DNA from: Streptomyces melanogenes
Lineage (GTDB): Bacteria > Actinomycetota > Actinomycetes > Streptomycetales > Streptomycetaceae
Direction: 5' to 3'
Length of the DNA stretch: 64,000 nucleotides
Assembly: GCF_014649795.1 (NCBI RefSeq)
Contig: NZ_BMTS01000009.1
Span: forward strand, 57,080-121,079
In this document: positions 49,581 to 58,499 of the stretch, in pieces
Numbering within the stretch: the stretch's first letter is position 1
Layout: each line of letters begins with the position of its first letter
Translations under genes and position numbers: made by a program
Notes under the pieces: model-generated
Databases searched by the model: none
What the model saw: the letters and a program-made list of their open reading frames with translations, nothing else
What the model was told of the DNA's origin: nothing

Positions 49581-51290
49581 CTAGCCGATCACGATGCAGT
49601 CCTTGCGCAGCCGGAACCAGTAGAAGCCGTGACCCGCCAGGGTGAGCAGATACGGCCACTGGCCGATGGCCGGGAAGCGCACCCCGCCGATCAGCTCCAC
49701 CGGATGGCGTCCGGCGAAGGCCCGCAGATCGAGCTCGGTGGGCTGGGCGAACCGCGAGAAGTTGTTCACGCACAGCACCAGGTCGTCCTTGTCCTCCCGC
49801 AGGAAGGCCAGGACCGCCGGGTTCGAGGACGGGAGTTCGGTGTACGAGCCGAGCCCGAAGGCCGGGTTCTGCTTGCGGATCTCGATCATCCGCCGGGTCC
49901 AGTGCAGCAGCGACGACGGCGAGGCCATGGCCGCCTCCACGTTGGTGACCTGGTAGCCGTAGACCGGGTCCATGATCGTGGGCAGGAACAGCCGTCCCGG
50001 GTCACAGGACGAGAAGCCCGCGTTGCGGTCGGGCGTCCACTGCATGGGGGTGCGCACCGCGTCCCGGTCGCCCAGCCAGATGTTGTCGCCCATCCCGATC
50101 TCGTCCCCGTAGTAGAGGATCGGCGAGCCGGGCAGGGACAGCAGCAGGGCGGTGAACAGCTCGATCTGGTTGCGGTCGTTGTCCAGCAGGGAGGCCAGCC
50201 GGCGCCGGATGCCGATGTTGGCGCGCATCCGGGGGTCCTTGGCGTACTCCGCGTACATGTAGTCGCGCTCTTCGTCCGTGACCATTTCGAGGGTCAGCTC
50301 GTCGTGGTTGCGCAGGAAGATGCCCCACTGGCAGGTCTTGGGGATGGCCGGGGTCTTGGCGAGCACCTCGGAGACCGGGTAGCGGCTCTCGCGGCGCACG
50401 GCCATGAAGATGCGCGGCATCACGGGGAAGTGGAACGCCATATGGCACTCGTCGCCCCCCGCCGCGTAGTCGCCGAAGTAGTCGACGACGTCCTCCGGCC
50501 ACTGGTTGGCCTCGGCGAGCAGCACCGTGTCCGGGTAGCTCGCGTCGATCTCGGCCCGGACCCGCTTGAGGAAGTCGTGGGTCGCGGGCAGGTTCTCGCA
50601 GTTGGTGCCCTCCTCCTGGTAGAGGTACGGGACGGCGTCGAGGCGGAAGCCGTCGATGCCCAGGTCCAGCCAGAACCGCAGCGCGGCCAGGATCTCGTCC
50701 TGGACGGCCGGGTTCTCGTAGTTGAGGTCGGGCTGGTGGGAGAAGAAGCGGTGCCAGTAGTACTGCTTGCGGACGGGGTCGAAGGTCCAGTTGGAGGTCT
50801 CGGTGTCGACGAAGATGATCCGGGCGTCCTGGAACTGCTTGTCGTTGTCGGCCCAGACGTAGTACTCGCCGTACGGGCCCGCGGGGTCTTTCCGCGACTC
50901 CTGGAACCACGGGTGCTGGTCGCTGGTGTGGTTCATCACGAAGTCGATGATCACGCGCATGCCGCGCTGGTGGGCGGCGTCCACGAACTCCACGAAGTCG
51001 GCGAGGTCGCCGAACTCCGGGAGCACCGCGGTGTAGTCCGAGACGTCGTAACCGCCGTCCCGCAGCGGGGACTTGAAGAAGGGCGGCAGCCAGAGGCAGT
51101 CCACCCCCAGCCACTGCAGGTAGTCGAGTTTGGCGGTGATGCCCTTCAGATCCCCTACGCCGTCGCCGTTGCTGTCCTGGAAGGACCGCACGAGCACCTC
51201 GTAGAAGACGGCCCGCTTGAACCATTCGGGATCGCGGTCCTTGGCGGGAGTGTCCTCGAAGGTGTCGTGGACGGGCTCGTTGACGATCAT
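49581..51290 (-). CDS. treS: Trehalose synthase (maltose alpha-D-glucosyltransferase)
   Basis: TreS interconverts maltose and trehalose and feeds trehalose into the GlgE pathway through maltose. The 569-residue GH13 protein shows SYxxVxxSFxDSNGDGVGDL-like start (YEVLVRSFQDSNGDGVGDLK), the metal/substrate region VMNHTSDQHPWF, the nucleophile in GIDGFRLDAVPYLY, the acid in LLAEANQWP and the RNHDELTLEM motif. This length lacks the fused maltokinase domain seen in some TreS proteins, consistent with the separate mak gene. The ATG overlaps the glgE stop (ATGA). Confidence 0.95.
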   Translation of the reverse strand: MIVNEPVHDTFEDTPAKDRDPEWFKRAVFYEVLVRSFQDSNGDGVGDLKGITAKLDYLQWLGVDCLWLPPFFKSPLRDGGYDVSDYTAVLPEFGDLADFVEFVDAAHQRGMRVIIDFVMNHTSDQHPWFQESRKDPAGPYGEYYVWADNDKQFQDARIIFVDTETSNWTFDPVRKQYYWHRFFSHQPDLNYENPAVQDEILAALRFWLDLGIDGFRLDAVPYLYQEEGTNCENLPATHDFLKRVRAEIDASYPDTVLLAEANQWPEDVVDYFGDYAAGGDECHMAFHFPVMPRIFMAVRRESRYPVSEVLAKTPAIPKTCQWGIFLRNHDELTLEMVTDEERDYMYAEYAKDPRMRANIGIRRRLASLLDNDRNQIELFTALLLSLPGSPILYYGDEIGMGDNIWLGDRDAVRTPMQWTPDRNAGFSSCDPGRLFLPTIMDPVYGYQVTNVEAAMASPSSLLHWTRRMIEIRKQNPAFGLGSYTELPSSNPAVLAFLREDKDDLVLCVNNFSRFAQPTELDLRAFAGRHPVELIGGVRFPAIGQWPYLLTLAGHGFYWFRLRKDCIVIG

Positions 51291-53278
51291 GGTGTGGGTG
51301 ACCCTCCGATCGGCGGGGACGGTCGCAGGACCAGGACGTGCGCGGGCGCGCGGCCCGGCTCTAGGCGCACGTAGTTGGTCCTGCCCCAGTGGTAGGTCTC
51401 ACCGGTGAGCTCGTCGCGCACCGGGACGGACTCGTGCCACGAAAGGCCGAGTTCCGGCATGTCCAACGAGACCGTGGCCTCCTGGGTGTGGTGGGGGTCG
51501 AGGTTGGCGACCACCAGAACGGTGTTCGACCCCGAGCGCTTGCTGTACGCGAGCACCGCGTCGTTGTCGGTGTGGTGGAAGCGCAGCGAGCGCAGCTGCC
51601 GCAGCGCCGGGTTGCGGCGGCGGATCCGGTTGAGCGAGGTCAGCAGCGGGGCCAGCGAGCGGCCCTCGCGCTCGGCCGCCTCCCAGTCCCGGGGCCGCAG
51701 CTCGTACTTCTCCGAGTTCAGGTACTCCTCGCTGCCGTCGTGCAGCGCCGTGTTCTCGCACAGCTCGTAGCCCGCGTACACGCCCCAGCTCGGCGAGAGC
51801 GTCGCGGCGAGCACCGCGCGCACCTCGAAGGCGGGGCGGCCGCCGTGCTGGAGGTAGGCGTGCAGGATGTCGGGGGTGTTCACGAAGAAGTTGGGGCGCA
51901 TGTACGCGGCCGACTCACCGGTCAGCTCGGTGAGGTAGTCGGTCAGCTCCTGCTTGGTGTTGCGCCAGGTGAAGTACGTGTACGACTGCTGGAAGCCGAT
52001 CCGGGCCAGCGCGTGCATCATCGCGGGCCGGGTGAACGCCTCGGCCAGGAACACCACGTCCGGGTCGGTCCCGTTGACCTCGGCGAGCACCTGCTCCCAG
52101 AACACCACCGGCTTGGTGTGCGGGTTGTCGACGCGGAAGATCCGCACCCCGTGGTCCATCCAGAACCGCAGGATCCGCACGGTCTCGGCGACCAGCCCCG
52201 GCATGTCCCGGTCGAAGGCGAGCGGATAGATGTCCTGGTACTTCTTGGGCGGGTTCTCGGCGTACGCGATGGTGCCGTCGGCCCGGTGGTGGAACCAGTC
52301 GGGGTGCTTGTCCACCCAGGGGTGGTCCGGCGAGCACTGGAGTGCGAAGTCGAGGGCGACCTCCATGCGCAGATCGCCGGCCGTGCGCACGAAGTGGTCG
52401 AAGTCGTCGAGGGTGCCGAGGTCGGGGTGGACGGCGTCGTGGCCGCCGTCGGGCGAGCCGATGGCCCAGGGCACGCCGACGTCGCCGGGCGAGGCCGACA
52501 GGCTGTTGTTGGGGCCCTTGCGGAAGGTGGTGCCGATGGGGTGCACCGGCGGCAGATAGACCACGTCGAAGCCCATCGCGGCGACGGCGGGCAGCCGCTC
52601 GGCGGCGGTCCGGAAGGTGCCGCTCACCGGCGGCTTCCCGGCCTCGACCAGCGCGCCCTCGGAGCGCGGGAACAGCTCGTACCAGGACCCGAACAGCGCC
52701 CGCTCGCGCTCCACGACCAGGGGCAACGGCTCGCTGGCGCTGACCAGTTCGCGCAGCGGGTAGCGGGCCAGGGCCGCGTCGGCCTCCGGGGTCAGGGCCG
52801 CGGCGAGCCGGGCGGCGGCCGGGCGGGCGCCGTCGCGCAGGGCGTCCACCGCGGCGAGCACCGCCTCGCGGCCCTTGGTCTTCGGCACCCCGCGCGCGGC
52901 CCGCTCGTACAGCGCGGCGCCCTCCGCGAGGACCAGCTCGGTGTCCAGACCCGCCGGGATCTTGATCCCGGCGTGCCGGCGCCAGGTGGCCACCGGGTCG
53001 CTCCACGCCTCGACCGTATACGACCAGCGCCCTTCGGCCGCCGGGGTGACCTCGGCGCCCCAGCGGTCGGTGCCGGGCGCCAGCTCGCGCATCGGCGTCC
53101 ACGGGCCGGGCCGACCGCGCGGGTCGCGCAGCACCACGTTGGCGGCGACCGCGTCATAGCCCTCGCGGAAGACGGTGGCGGTGACCGCGAAGGCCTCGCC
53201 CACCACCGCCTTCGCCGGCCTTCTGCCGCAGTCGACGGCGGGGCGGACGTCCAGGACGGGGATACGACCGATGGGCAT
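51287..53278 (-). CDS. glgE: Maltosyltransferase GlgE
   Basis: GlgE (EC 2.4.99.16) extends alpha-1,4-glucan with maltosyl units from maltose 1-phosphate. The 663-residue GH13_3 enzyme has an N-terminal beta domain (about 1-100), a helical insert (about 105-200), then a barrel with ALDFALQCSPDHPW, the nucleophile in IFRVDNPHTKPV, the general acid in FLAEAFTRP, and QQSYTYFTWRNTK. I chose the ATG at 53278 (MPIGRIPVLDVRPAV) as it matches the usual N-terminus; an in-frame upstream start would add a further 31 residues. It is the promoter-proximal gene of glgE-treS. Confidence 0.95.
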   Translation of the reverse strand: MPIGRIPVLDVRPAVDCGRRPAKAVVGEAFAVTATVFREGYDAVAANVVLRDPRGRPGPWTPMRELAPGTDRWGAEVTPAAEGRWSYTVEAWSDPVATWRRHAGIKIPAGLDTELVLAEGAALYERAARGVPKTKGREAVLAAVDALRDGARPAAARLAAALTPEADAALARYPLRELVSASEPLPLVVERERALFGSWYELFPRSEGALVEAGKPPVSGTFRTAAERLPAVAAMGFDVVYLPPVHPIGTTFRKGPNNSLSASPGDVGVPWAIGSPDGGHDAVHPDLGTLDDFDHFVRTAGDLRMEVALDFALQCSPDHPWVDKHPDWFHHRADGTIAYAENPPKKYQDIYPLAFDRDMPGLVAETVRILRFWMDHGVRIFRVDNPHTKPVVFWEQVLAEVNGTDPDVVFLAEAFTRPAMMHALARIGFQQSYTYFTWRNTKQELTDYLTELTGESAAYMRPNFFVNTPDILHAYLQHGGRPAFEVRAVLAATLSPSWGVYAGYELCENTALHDGSEEYLNSEKYELRPRDWEAAEREGRSLAPLLTSLNRIRRRNPALRQLRSLRFHHTDNDAVLAYSKRSGSNTVLVVANLDPHHTQEATVSLDMPELGLSWHESVPVRDELTGETYHWGRTNYVRLEPGRAPAHVLVLRPSPPIGGSPTP

Positions 53279-53512
53279 GTTCACGGGCTCACCTGGTGGC
53301 TGGTGGGTGCGGGGCGTGGCGGGGTCTGCTCTTTGTAACTGCTCCGTTGACGTTTGACGGGCTGCGGGCATGGCCGCTCCTGTCCGCGTTCACTCGGGTG
53401 GCGGTCAGCGGTTGCACAGACGGCGTCCTACCGGAGGAGCCTTCCACAGGCTCCGAGTGGGCATTCCGGTGGTTTGTTAACTACCTGGGCGTAACGGATC
53501 GGACAAGGAAAC

Positions 53513-53534
53513 GGCCCCGTCTTTCGGCGGGACC
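53513..53534 (-). terminator. Hairpin downstream of the subtilase gene
   Basis: GGCCCCGTC and GGCGGGACC pair imperfectly (one C:A mismatch and one wobble) around TTTC. On the minus strand it is followed by GTTTCC and lies about 26 nt after the subtilase stop. It separates that gene from glgE. Confidence 0.5.
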
Positions 53535-53560
53535 GCACCAGAATTTGCCTACCCACAAGT

Positions 53561-54469
53561 TCAGTTGGCGCCCGGACCACCGCCCACGCGCAGCAGGCGG
53601 TCGGGCGAGCCGGGCCCGGCGCGGGTGATCCTCCCGGTGGCCGCCCGGGCGGTCAGGGCCGCTCCCACCTCGGCCGGATCCGCCGCCGGGTGCCCGCCGA
53701 GGTACAGCGCGGCCGCGCCCGCGACGTAAGGCGCCGCCATCGACGTGCCCGACAGGGTCCGGTACGCCGAGTCGCCCGTGTGCCACGCCGAGACGATGCC
53801 CGTACCGGGGGCGAACAGGTCAAGTGCGGAGCCCCAGTTGGAGAAGGAGGCCCGGGCGTCGTCGCGGTCGCTCGCGCCGACCGTGATCGCCTCCGGGGCC
53901 CGGGCCGGGGAGTAGCGCGCGGCCGGTTCCCCCTCGTTCCCGGCCGCGACCGTGAACGTCACCCCGGCGGCGACCGCGCCCCGCACCGCCCGGTCCAGCT
54001 CCGGGCTGGGAGCGCCGCCCAGGCTCAGATTGGCGACGGCGGGGCGGTGGGCGTGGCGGGTCACCCAGTCGATCCCGGCGATCACCCGGGCGGTGGTGCC
54101 GGTGCCCCGGTCGTCCAGGACCCGCACGGCCACCACCGCCACCTGCTTCGCCACGCCGGTCGTCGCGCCCGCCAGGGTCGCCGCCACATGGGTGCCGTGG
54201 CCGTTGCCGTCCTGGGCGTCGGCGTCGTCGTCCACGAAGTCCCAGCCGCTGCTGGCCCGCCCGCCGAACTCCCGGTGGCTGGTGCGCACCCCGGTGTCGA
54301 TCACGTACGCGGTGACGCCCGCGCCGCCGCCGACCGGCGCGTCCGTGTCCAGTGCGCGCCCCTCGGGCGGCGCGGCCCGGGCGGGCAGCGCGAGGGCCAG
54401 CGCCGCCACCGTGCCCAGCGCCGTCAGCGCCCCGGCCGTGCGCGGCCGCGTACCGCGTGTCGCTCCCAT
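53561..54469 (-). CDS. Secreted S8 (subtilisin-like) serine peptidase without visible propeptide
   Basis: This 302-residue subtilase has a full catalytic triad: Asp in VIDTG, His in GNGHGTHVAA and Ser in LSGTSMAAPYVAG, with the oxyanion Asn in FTVAAGNEGEP. A signal peptide (about residues 1-33, ending ARAAPP) leads within about 20 residues directly into the catalytic domain (VTAYVIDTG). The I9 inhibitor/chaperone propeptide of about 80 residues found in most secreted subtilases is not visible, and no alternative upstream start supplies it. The gene sits between glgE and divergent glgP and shares the 203-bp glgP promoter gap. Folding without a propeptide is unusual and is discussed under findings. 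Confidence 0.88.
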   Translation of the reverse strand: MGATRGTRPRTAGALTALGTVAALALALPARAAPPEGRALDTDAPVGGGAGVTAYVIDTGVRTSHREFGGRASSGWDFVDDDADAQDGNGHGTHVAATLAGATTGVAKQVAVVAVRVLDDRGTGTTARVIAGIDWVTRHAHRPAVANLSLGGAPSPELDRAVRGAVAAGVTFTVAAGNEGEPAARYSPARAPEAITVGASDRDDARASFSNWGSALDLFAPGTGIVSAWHTGDSAYRTLSGTSMAAPYVAGAAALYLGGHPAADPAEVGAALTARAATGRITRAGPGSPDRLLRVGGGPGAN

Positions 54470-54672
54470 GCCGTGGTCCCCCCCCTCGGGCTCGGCCGCC
54501 CTTCGCAGCCTCCCGCCCCCGGGGGACGCCCACAAGGGCGCACGCCGGGGGCGGTCGCTTCCGTGCGCCGTGGTAGTGCGGGGCGCCCGCCCACTACCTT
54601 CGAGGGTGAAGGACAGTCGAACAGAGCTGTACGTCCACCCTGTTGCGTACATCCCCTGCGAAGGTGGAACAC

Positions 54673-57300
54673 GTGAAGGCAATCCGTCGATTCACCGTCC
54701 GCCCCGTCCTCCCCGAGCCCCTGCGGCCGCTGAGCGAGCTGGCCCGCAATCTGCGCTGGTCCTGGCATCCGGAGACCCGCGAACTGTTCCGGTCCGTCGA
54801 CCCCGAGGGATGGCGGGCGGCCGGAGAGGACCCCGTGCGCCTGCTGGGGTCGGTCTCCGCCGCCCGGCTCGCGGCCCTCGCCGAGGACCGCCGCTTCGTC
54901 CGGTCCCTGACCGCCTGCGCCGGCGACCTCGCCGACTATCTGGGCGGGCGGCGGTGGTACCAGGAGCAGCCCGAGGGGCTGCCTGCCGCCGTCGCCTACT
55001 TCTCGCCGGAATTCGGGATCACCGCCGCCCTGCCGCAGTACTCGGGCGGGCTCGGCATCCTCGCCGGCGACCACCTCAAATCCGCGAGCGACCTCGGCGT
55101 ACCGCTGATCGGGGTCGGACTCCTCTACCGGCACGGCTACTTCCGCCAGTCCCTCTCGCGCGACGGCTGGCAGCAGGAGCACTATCCCGTCCTCGACCCC
55201 AACGAACTGCCGCTGTCGCTGCTGCGCGAGGCCGACGGCGAGCCCGCCCGGATCTCCCTGCACCTGCCCGGCGGCCGCGCGCTGCACGCGGTGGTCTGGA
55301 TCGCCCGGGTCGGCCGGGTCCCGCTCCTGATGCTCGACTCGGACGTGGAGGAGAACGGCCCGGGCGAACGCGACGTCACCGACCGGCTGTACGGGGGCGG
55401 CAGCGAGCACCGGCTGCTCCAGGAGATGCTGCTGGGCATCGGCGGGGTGCGGGCGGTGCGCGCGTACTGCCGGATCACCGACCACCCCGCGCCCGAGGTC
55501 TTCCACACCAACGAGGGCCACGCGGGCTTCCTGGGCCTGGAGCGGATCCGCGAACTCGCCGGTGAGGGGCTGGAGTTCGAGGCGGCCCTGGAGTCGGTGC
55601 GGGCCGGGACCGTCTTCACCACCCACACCCCGGTCCCTGCGGGCATCGACCGCTTCGACCGCGAGCTGGTCGCCCACCACCTCGGCGACGACGGCGAACT
55701 GCCGGGCGTCGACGTCTCGAAGATCCTCCAGCTCGGCATGGAGACCTACCCGGGAGGCGAGCCCAACCTCTTCAACATGGCCGTGATGGGACTGCGCCTG
55801 GCCCAGCGTGCCAACGGCGTCTCCACCCTGCACGGCGAGGTCAGCCGGGAGATGTTCGCGGGCCTGTGGCCCGGGTTCGACCCCTCGGAGGTGCCGATCA
55901 CCTCCGTCACCAACGGGGTGCACGCGCCGACCTGGGTGGCGCCCGAGGTGTTCCGGCTCGGCGCCAGACAGATCGGCGCCGGGCGCGCCGAGGACGCGCT
56001 GACCGTGGGCGGCTCGCCGCGCTGGGACGCGGTCGCCGACATCCCCGACACCGAGATCTGGGAGCTCCGGCGCGAGCTGCGCGAGCAGCTGGTCCTCGAA
56101 GTGCGCGAGCGGCTGTACGCGTCGTGGCGCACACGCGGCGCCGGTACGGCCGAGCTCGGCTGGGTGGACGGGGTGCTCGACCCCGACATCCTCACCATCG
56201 GCTTCGCCCGCCGCGTCCCCTCGTACAAGCGGCTGACCCTGATGCTCCGCGACCGGGACCGGCTGATGGAGCTGCTGCTGCATCCGACCCGGCCGGTGCA
56301 GATCGTGGTGGCGGGCAAGGCGCACCCCGCCGACGACAGCGGCAAGCGGCTCGTCCAGGAGCTGGTGCGGTTCGCCGACGACCCCCGGGTGCGCCACCGC
56401 ATCGTCTTCCTGCCCGACTACGGGATGGCGATGGCCAAGAAGCTCTACCCAGGCTGCGACGTGTGGCTCAACAACCCGCTGCGGCCCCTTGAGGCGTGCG
56501 GGACCAGTGGGATGAAGGCCGCGCTCAACGGCTGCCTCAACCTCTCGGTCCTGGACGGCTGGTGGGACGAATGGTACGAACCGGACTTCGGCTGGGCCAT
56601 CCCGACCGCCGACGGCTCCGCCACCGACGAGGACCGCAGGGACCAGCTGGAGTCGACCGCGCTGTACGACCTGATCGAGGACCGGGTGGCGCCGCGCTTC
56701 TACGACCGGGGCGAGAGCGGGCTGCCCGGCCGCTGGATCGAGATGGTCCGCGAGACCCTCGCCTCGCTCGGCCCCAAGGTGCTCGCGGGGCGGATGGTGC
56801 GCGAGTACGTGGAGCGGCTGTACGCGCCCGCCGCCCGGGCCCACCGCGACCTGGGCCCCGACACGGCCCGGGAGCTGGCGGCCTGGAAGGCCCGGGTGCG
56901 GGAGGCCTGGCCGCAGGTGGCGGTCGACCACGTGGAGGCGGTCGCCGCGACCGCGCCGAACGGGCACGCGGAGCTCGGCTCCACGCTGGCCCTGCGGGTG
57001 CGGGCCGGGCTCGGCGGGCTCCAGCCGGACGACGTGGAGGTGCAGGCGGTGGCGGGCCGGGTGGACGCCGCCGACACGCTCGCCGAGGCCCGCACGGTCG
57101 CCCTGAAGCCCGCGGGCGGCCCGGACCTGGAGGGGCGCTGGGTGTACGAGGGCCCGCTCGCTCTGGACCGGACCGGCCCCTACGGCTACACGGTCCGCGT
57201 CCTGCCCGCCCACCGGCTCCTCGCCGACGGCGCCGACCTGGGTCTCGTGGCCTTGCCGACCGAGGCGACGGGGGAGGGGGCGGGGGTGCTGATGCGCTGA
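54673..57300 (+). CDS. glgP: Glycogen/alpha-glucan phosphorylase
   Basis: GlgP releases glucose 1-phosphate from alpha-1,4-glucan. The 875-residue protein has the DUF3417 N-terminal region of the bacterial alpha-glucan phosphorylase family (LRPLSELARNLRWSWHPET), then YFSPEFGITAALPQYSGGLG, the active-site HTNEGHAGF, and the PLP-binding Lys within EACGTSGMKAALNG. I chose the GTG at 54673 (MKAIRRFTVRPVLPEP) because AAGGTGG lies about 5 nt upstream. It is divergent from the subtilase and completes the set of alpha-glucan enzymes around glgE. Confidence 0.95.
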   Translation: MKAIRRFTVRPVLPEPLRPLSELARNLRWSWHPETRELFRSVDPEGWRAAGEDPVRLLGSVSAARLAALAEDRRFVRSLTACAGDLADYLGGRRWYQEQPEGLPAAVAYFSPEFGITAALPQYSGGLGILAGDHLKSASDLGVPLIGVGLLYRHGYFRQSLSRDGWQQEHYPVLDPNELPLSLLREADGEPARISLHLPGGRALHAVVWIARVGRVPLLMLDSDVEENGPGERDVTDRLYGGGSEHRLLQEMLLGIGGVRAVRAYCRITDHPAPEVFHTNEGHAGFLGLERIRELAGEGLEFEAALESVRAGTVFTTHTPVPAGIDRFDRELVAHHLGDDGELPGVDVSKILQLGMETYPGGEPNLFNMAVMGLRLAQRANGVSTLHGEVSREMFAGLWPGFDPSEVPITSVTNGVHAPTWVAPEVFRLGARQIGAGRAEDALTVGGSPRWDAVADIPDTEIWELRRELREQLVLEVRERLYASWRTRGAGTAELGWVDGVLDPDILTIGFARRVPSYKRLTLMLRDRDRLMELLLHPTRPVQIVVAGKAHPADDSGKRLVQELVRFADDPRVRHRIVFLPDYGMAMAKKLYPGCDVWLNNPLRPLEACGTSGMKAALNGCLNLSVLDGWWDEWYEPDFGWAIPTADGSATDEDRRDQLESTALYDLIEDRVAPRFYDRGESGLPGRWIEMVRETLASLGPKVLAGRMVREYVERLYAPAARAHRDLGPDTARELAAWKARVREAWPQVAVDHVEAVAATAPNGHAELGSTLALRVRAGLGGLQPDDVEVQAVAGRVDAADTLAEARTVALKPAGGPDLEGRWVYEGPLALDRTGPYGYTVRVLPAHRLLADGADLGLVALPTEATGEGAGVLMR

Positions 57301-57367
57301 GCGGAAATGGGTTGTACCGTACGTCGGCCGCTGCCATGCACCCCGTACGGAACTGCGAGGTCCGATT

Positions 57368-57727
57368 GTGAACCCTGCCGAGAATGTCGCCACTCGTCCC
57401 ATACGTCCGTATGGGACCTGGGCGGCACGCGCGGGCCTCGCCCTGCTGCCCTTCGCGTCCCTGGGGCTGCTGTGCCCGGTGCCGTCGCTGGTGATCGCCG
57501 TGAAGCGGCACCGCGGCGCGGACTGGGTCGCCTTCGCGGTCTTCTGCGCGGTGTGGGTGTCCTGGGTGCTCCAGCTGGCGACCACCCCGGACACCACGCA
57601 CGGCATGCGGTTCGCGGCCGACGTGTTGCTGATCGGGCTGTCGACGGCCGGTGCGGCCGCGCACGCCTGGAAGGCGTGGCCGGCGGCCCGGCAGTCCCCG
57701 AACGACGAGAACGGCAAGAGCGCGTGA
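57368..57727 (+). CDS. Small integral membrane protein, unknown
   Basis: This 119-residue protein from a GTG start has three hydrophobic helices (around AARAGLALLPFASLGLLCP, WVAFAVFCAVWVSWVLQLA and FAADVLLIGLSTAGAAAH) with a polar N-terminus (VATRPIRPYG) and a C-terminal tail WPAARQSPNDENGKSA. No family is recognised. It overlaps the following BMP-like gene by 4 nt (GTGA), so the two are co-translated. It might act in concert with that anchored protein, but nothing more can be read. Confidence 0.7.
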   Translation: MNPAENVATRPIRPYGTWAARAGLALLPFASLGLLCPVPSLVIAVKRHRGADWVAFAVFCAVWVSWVLQLATTPDTTHGMRFAADVLLIGLSTAGAAAHAWKAWPAARQSPNDENGKSA

Positions 57728-58356
57728 AGCAGGTCAAGCAGGTACGTCAGGCGCAGGCGGCGAAGGCCGCCCGCGAGGAGCAGGACAAGCAGAGCCGATA
57801 CGCGCGCTACCGGCTGCGGTTCGCCCGGCTCACCGCGCCGGCGCGGGTGCACCGGCGCCGGGTCTGGATCGCCGCGGGCGTGGCGGCGGCCGTCGCCGTC
57901 GCCGCCGTCCTGGTCTCGGTGCTGGACAAGGACGACAAGCCGGGGCCGCCGGATCCGCGCGCCCGGCAGTACAAGAACGTCGACGCCTGTCTGCTGACCG
58001 GGGACAAGGGCGTCACCGAGGGCACCGAGGGCGCACCGGCGTGGGCGGGGATGCAGGACGCCTCGAAGTCCACCCACGCACGCGTCAACTTCGTCCCGGT
58101 GACGGGCGAGCAGACCACCGCCAACGCCACCCCGTTCGTCAACAGCCTCATCCAGCGCTCCTGCGACGTGGTCGTGGCGGTCGGCAAGGCCCCGGTGGCG
58201 GCGGCCGAGGCGGCGGCGAAGGCCCACCCCAAGGTCCGCTTCGTGGTGGTCGGCGGCGAGGCCGCGGCGGCCAATGTGACGGCCGTGCAGCCGGGTGACG
58301 GAGTGAAGGCGGATGTCGCCCGGGCCGTCGAACAGGGAGTCAATACACCCGGATAG
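57724..58356 (+). CDS. Membrane-anchored BMP-like substrate-binding-domain protein
   Basis: This 210-residue protein starts with a highly basic helical stretch (KQVKQVRQAQAAKAAREEQDK...), a single membrane helix (WIAAGVAAAVAVAAVLVSVL) and then an extracytoplasmic domain of about 135 residues. The latter resembles half of a BMP-family (basic membrane protein) substrate-binding domain: DACLLTGDKGV, AWAGMQDAS, NSLIQRSCDVVVAVGKAPVA and VRFVVVGG. It has no lipobox and is far shorter than true BMP binding proteins, so it may be a stand-alone sensor or partner. The GTG overlaps the upstream stop. Confidence 0.75.
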   Translation: MKQVKQVRQAQAAKAAREEQDKQSRYARYRLRFARLTAPARVHRRRVWIAAGVAAAVAVAAVLVSVLDKDDKPGPPDPRARQYKNVDACLLTGDKGVTEGTEGAPAWAGMQDASKSTHARVNFVPVTGEQTTANATPFVNSLIQRSCDVVVAVGKAPVAAAEAAAKAHPKVRFVVVGGEAAAANVTAVQPGDGVKADVARAVEQGVNTPG

Positions 58357-58499
58357 CCCGGAATTTGTTGTTCCGCACCGCATGGACATGGCAAAGAAAT
58401 CTCAAAGGATCATGGGGTGGAAGCAACCACTGTAAAACCGTGGGGCACGATCGCCTGGCTTTGTCTTCTGTAAGCCTCGCGTAAGTAAAGGCTGCCTCA

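Noticed and set aside
58382..58470. Short frames before the RHS gene that could be leader peptides
   Set aside because: About 17 residues each, no attenuator-like structure or repeated codons seen.
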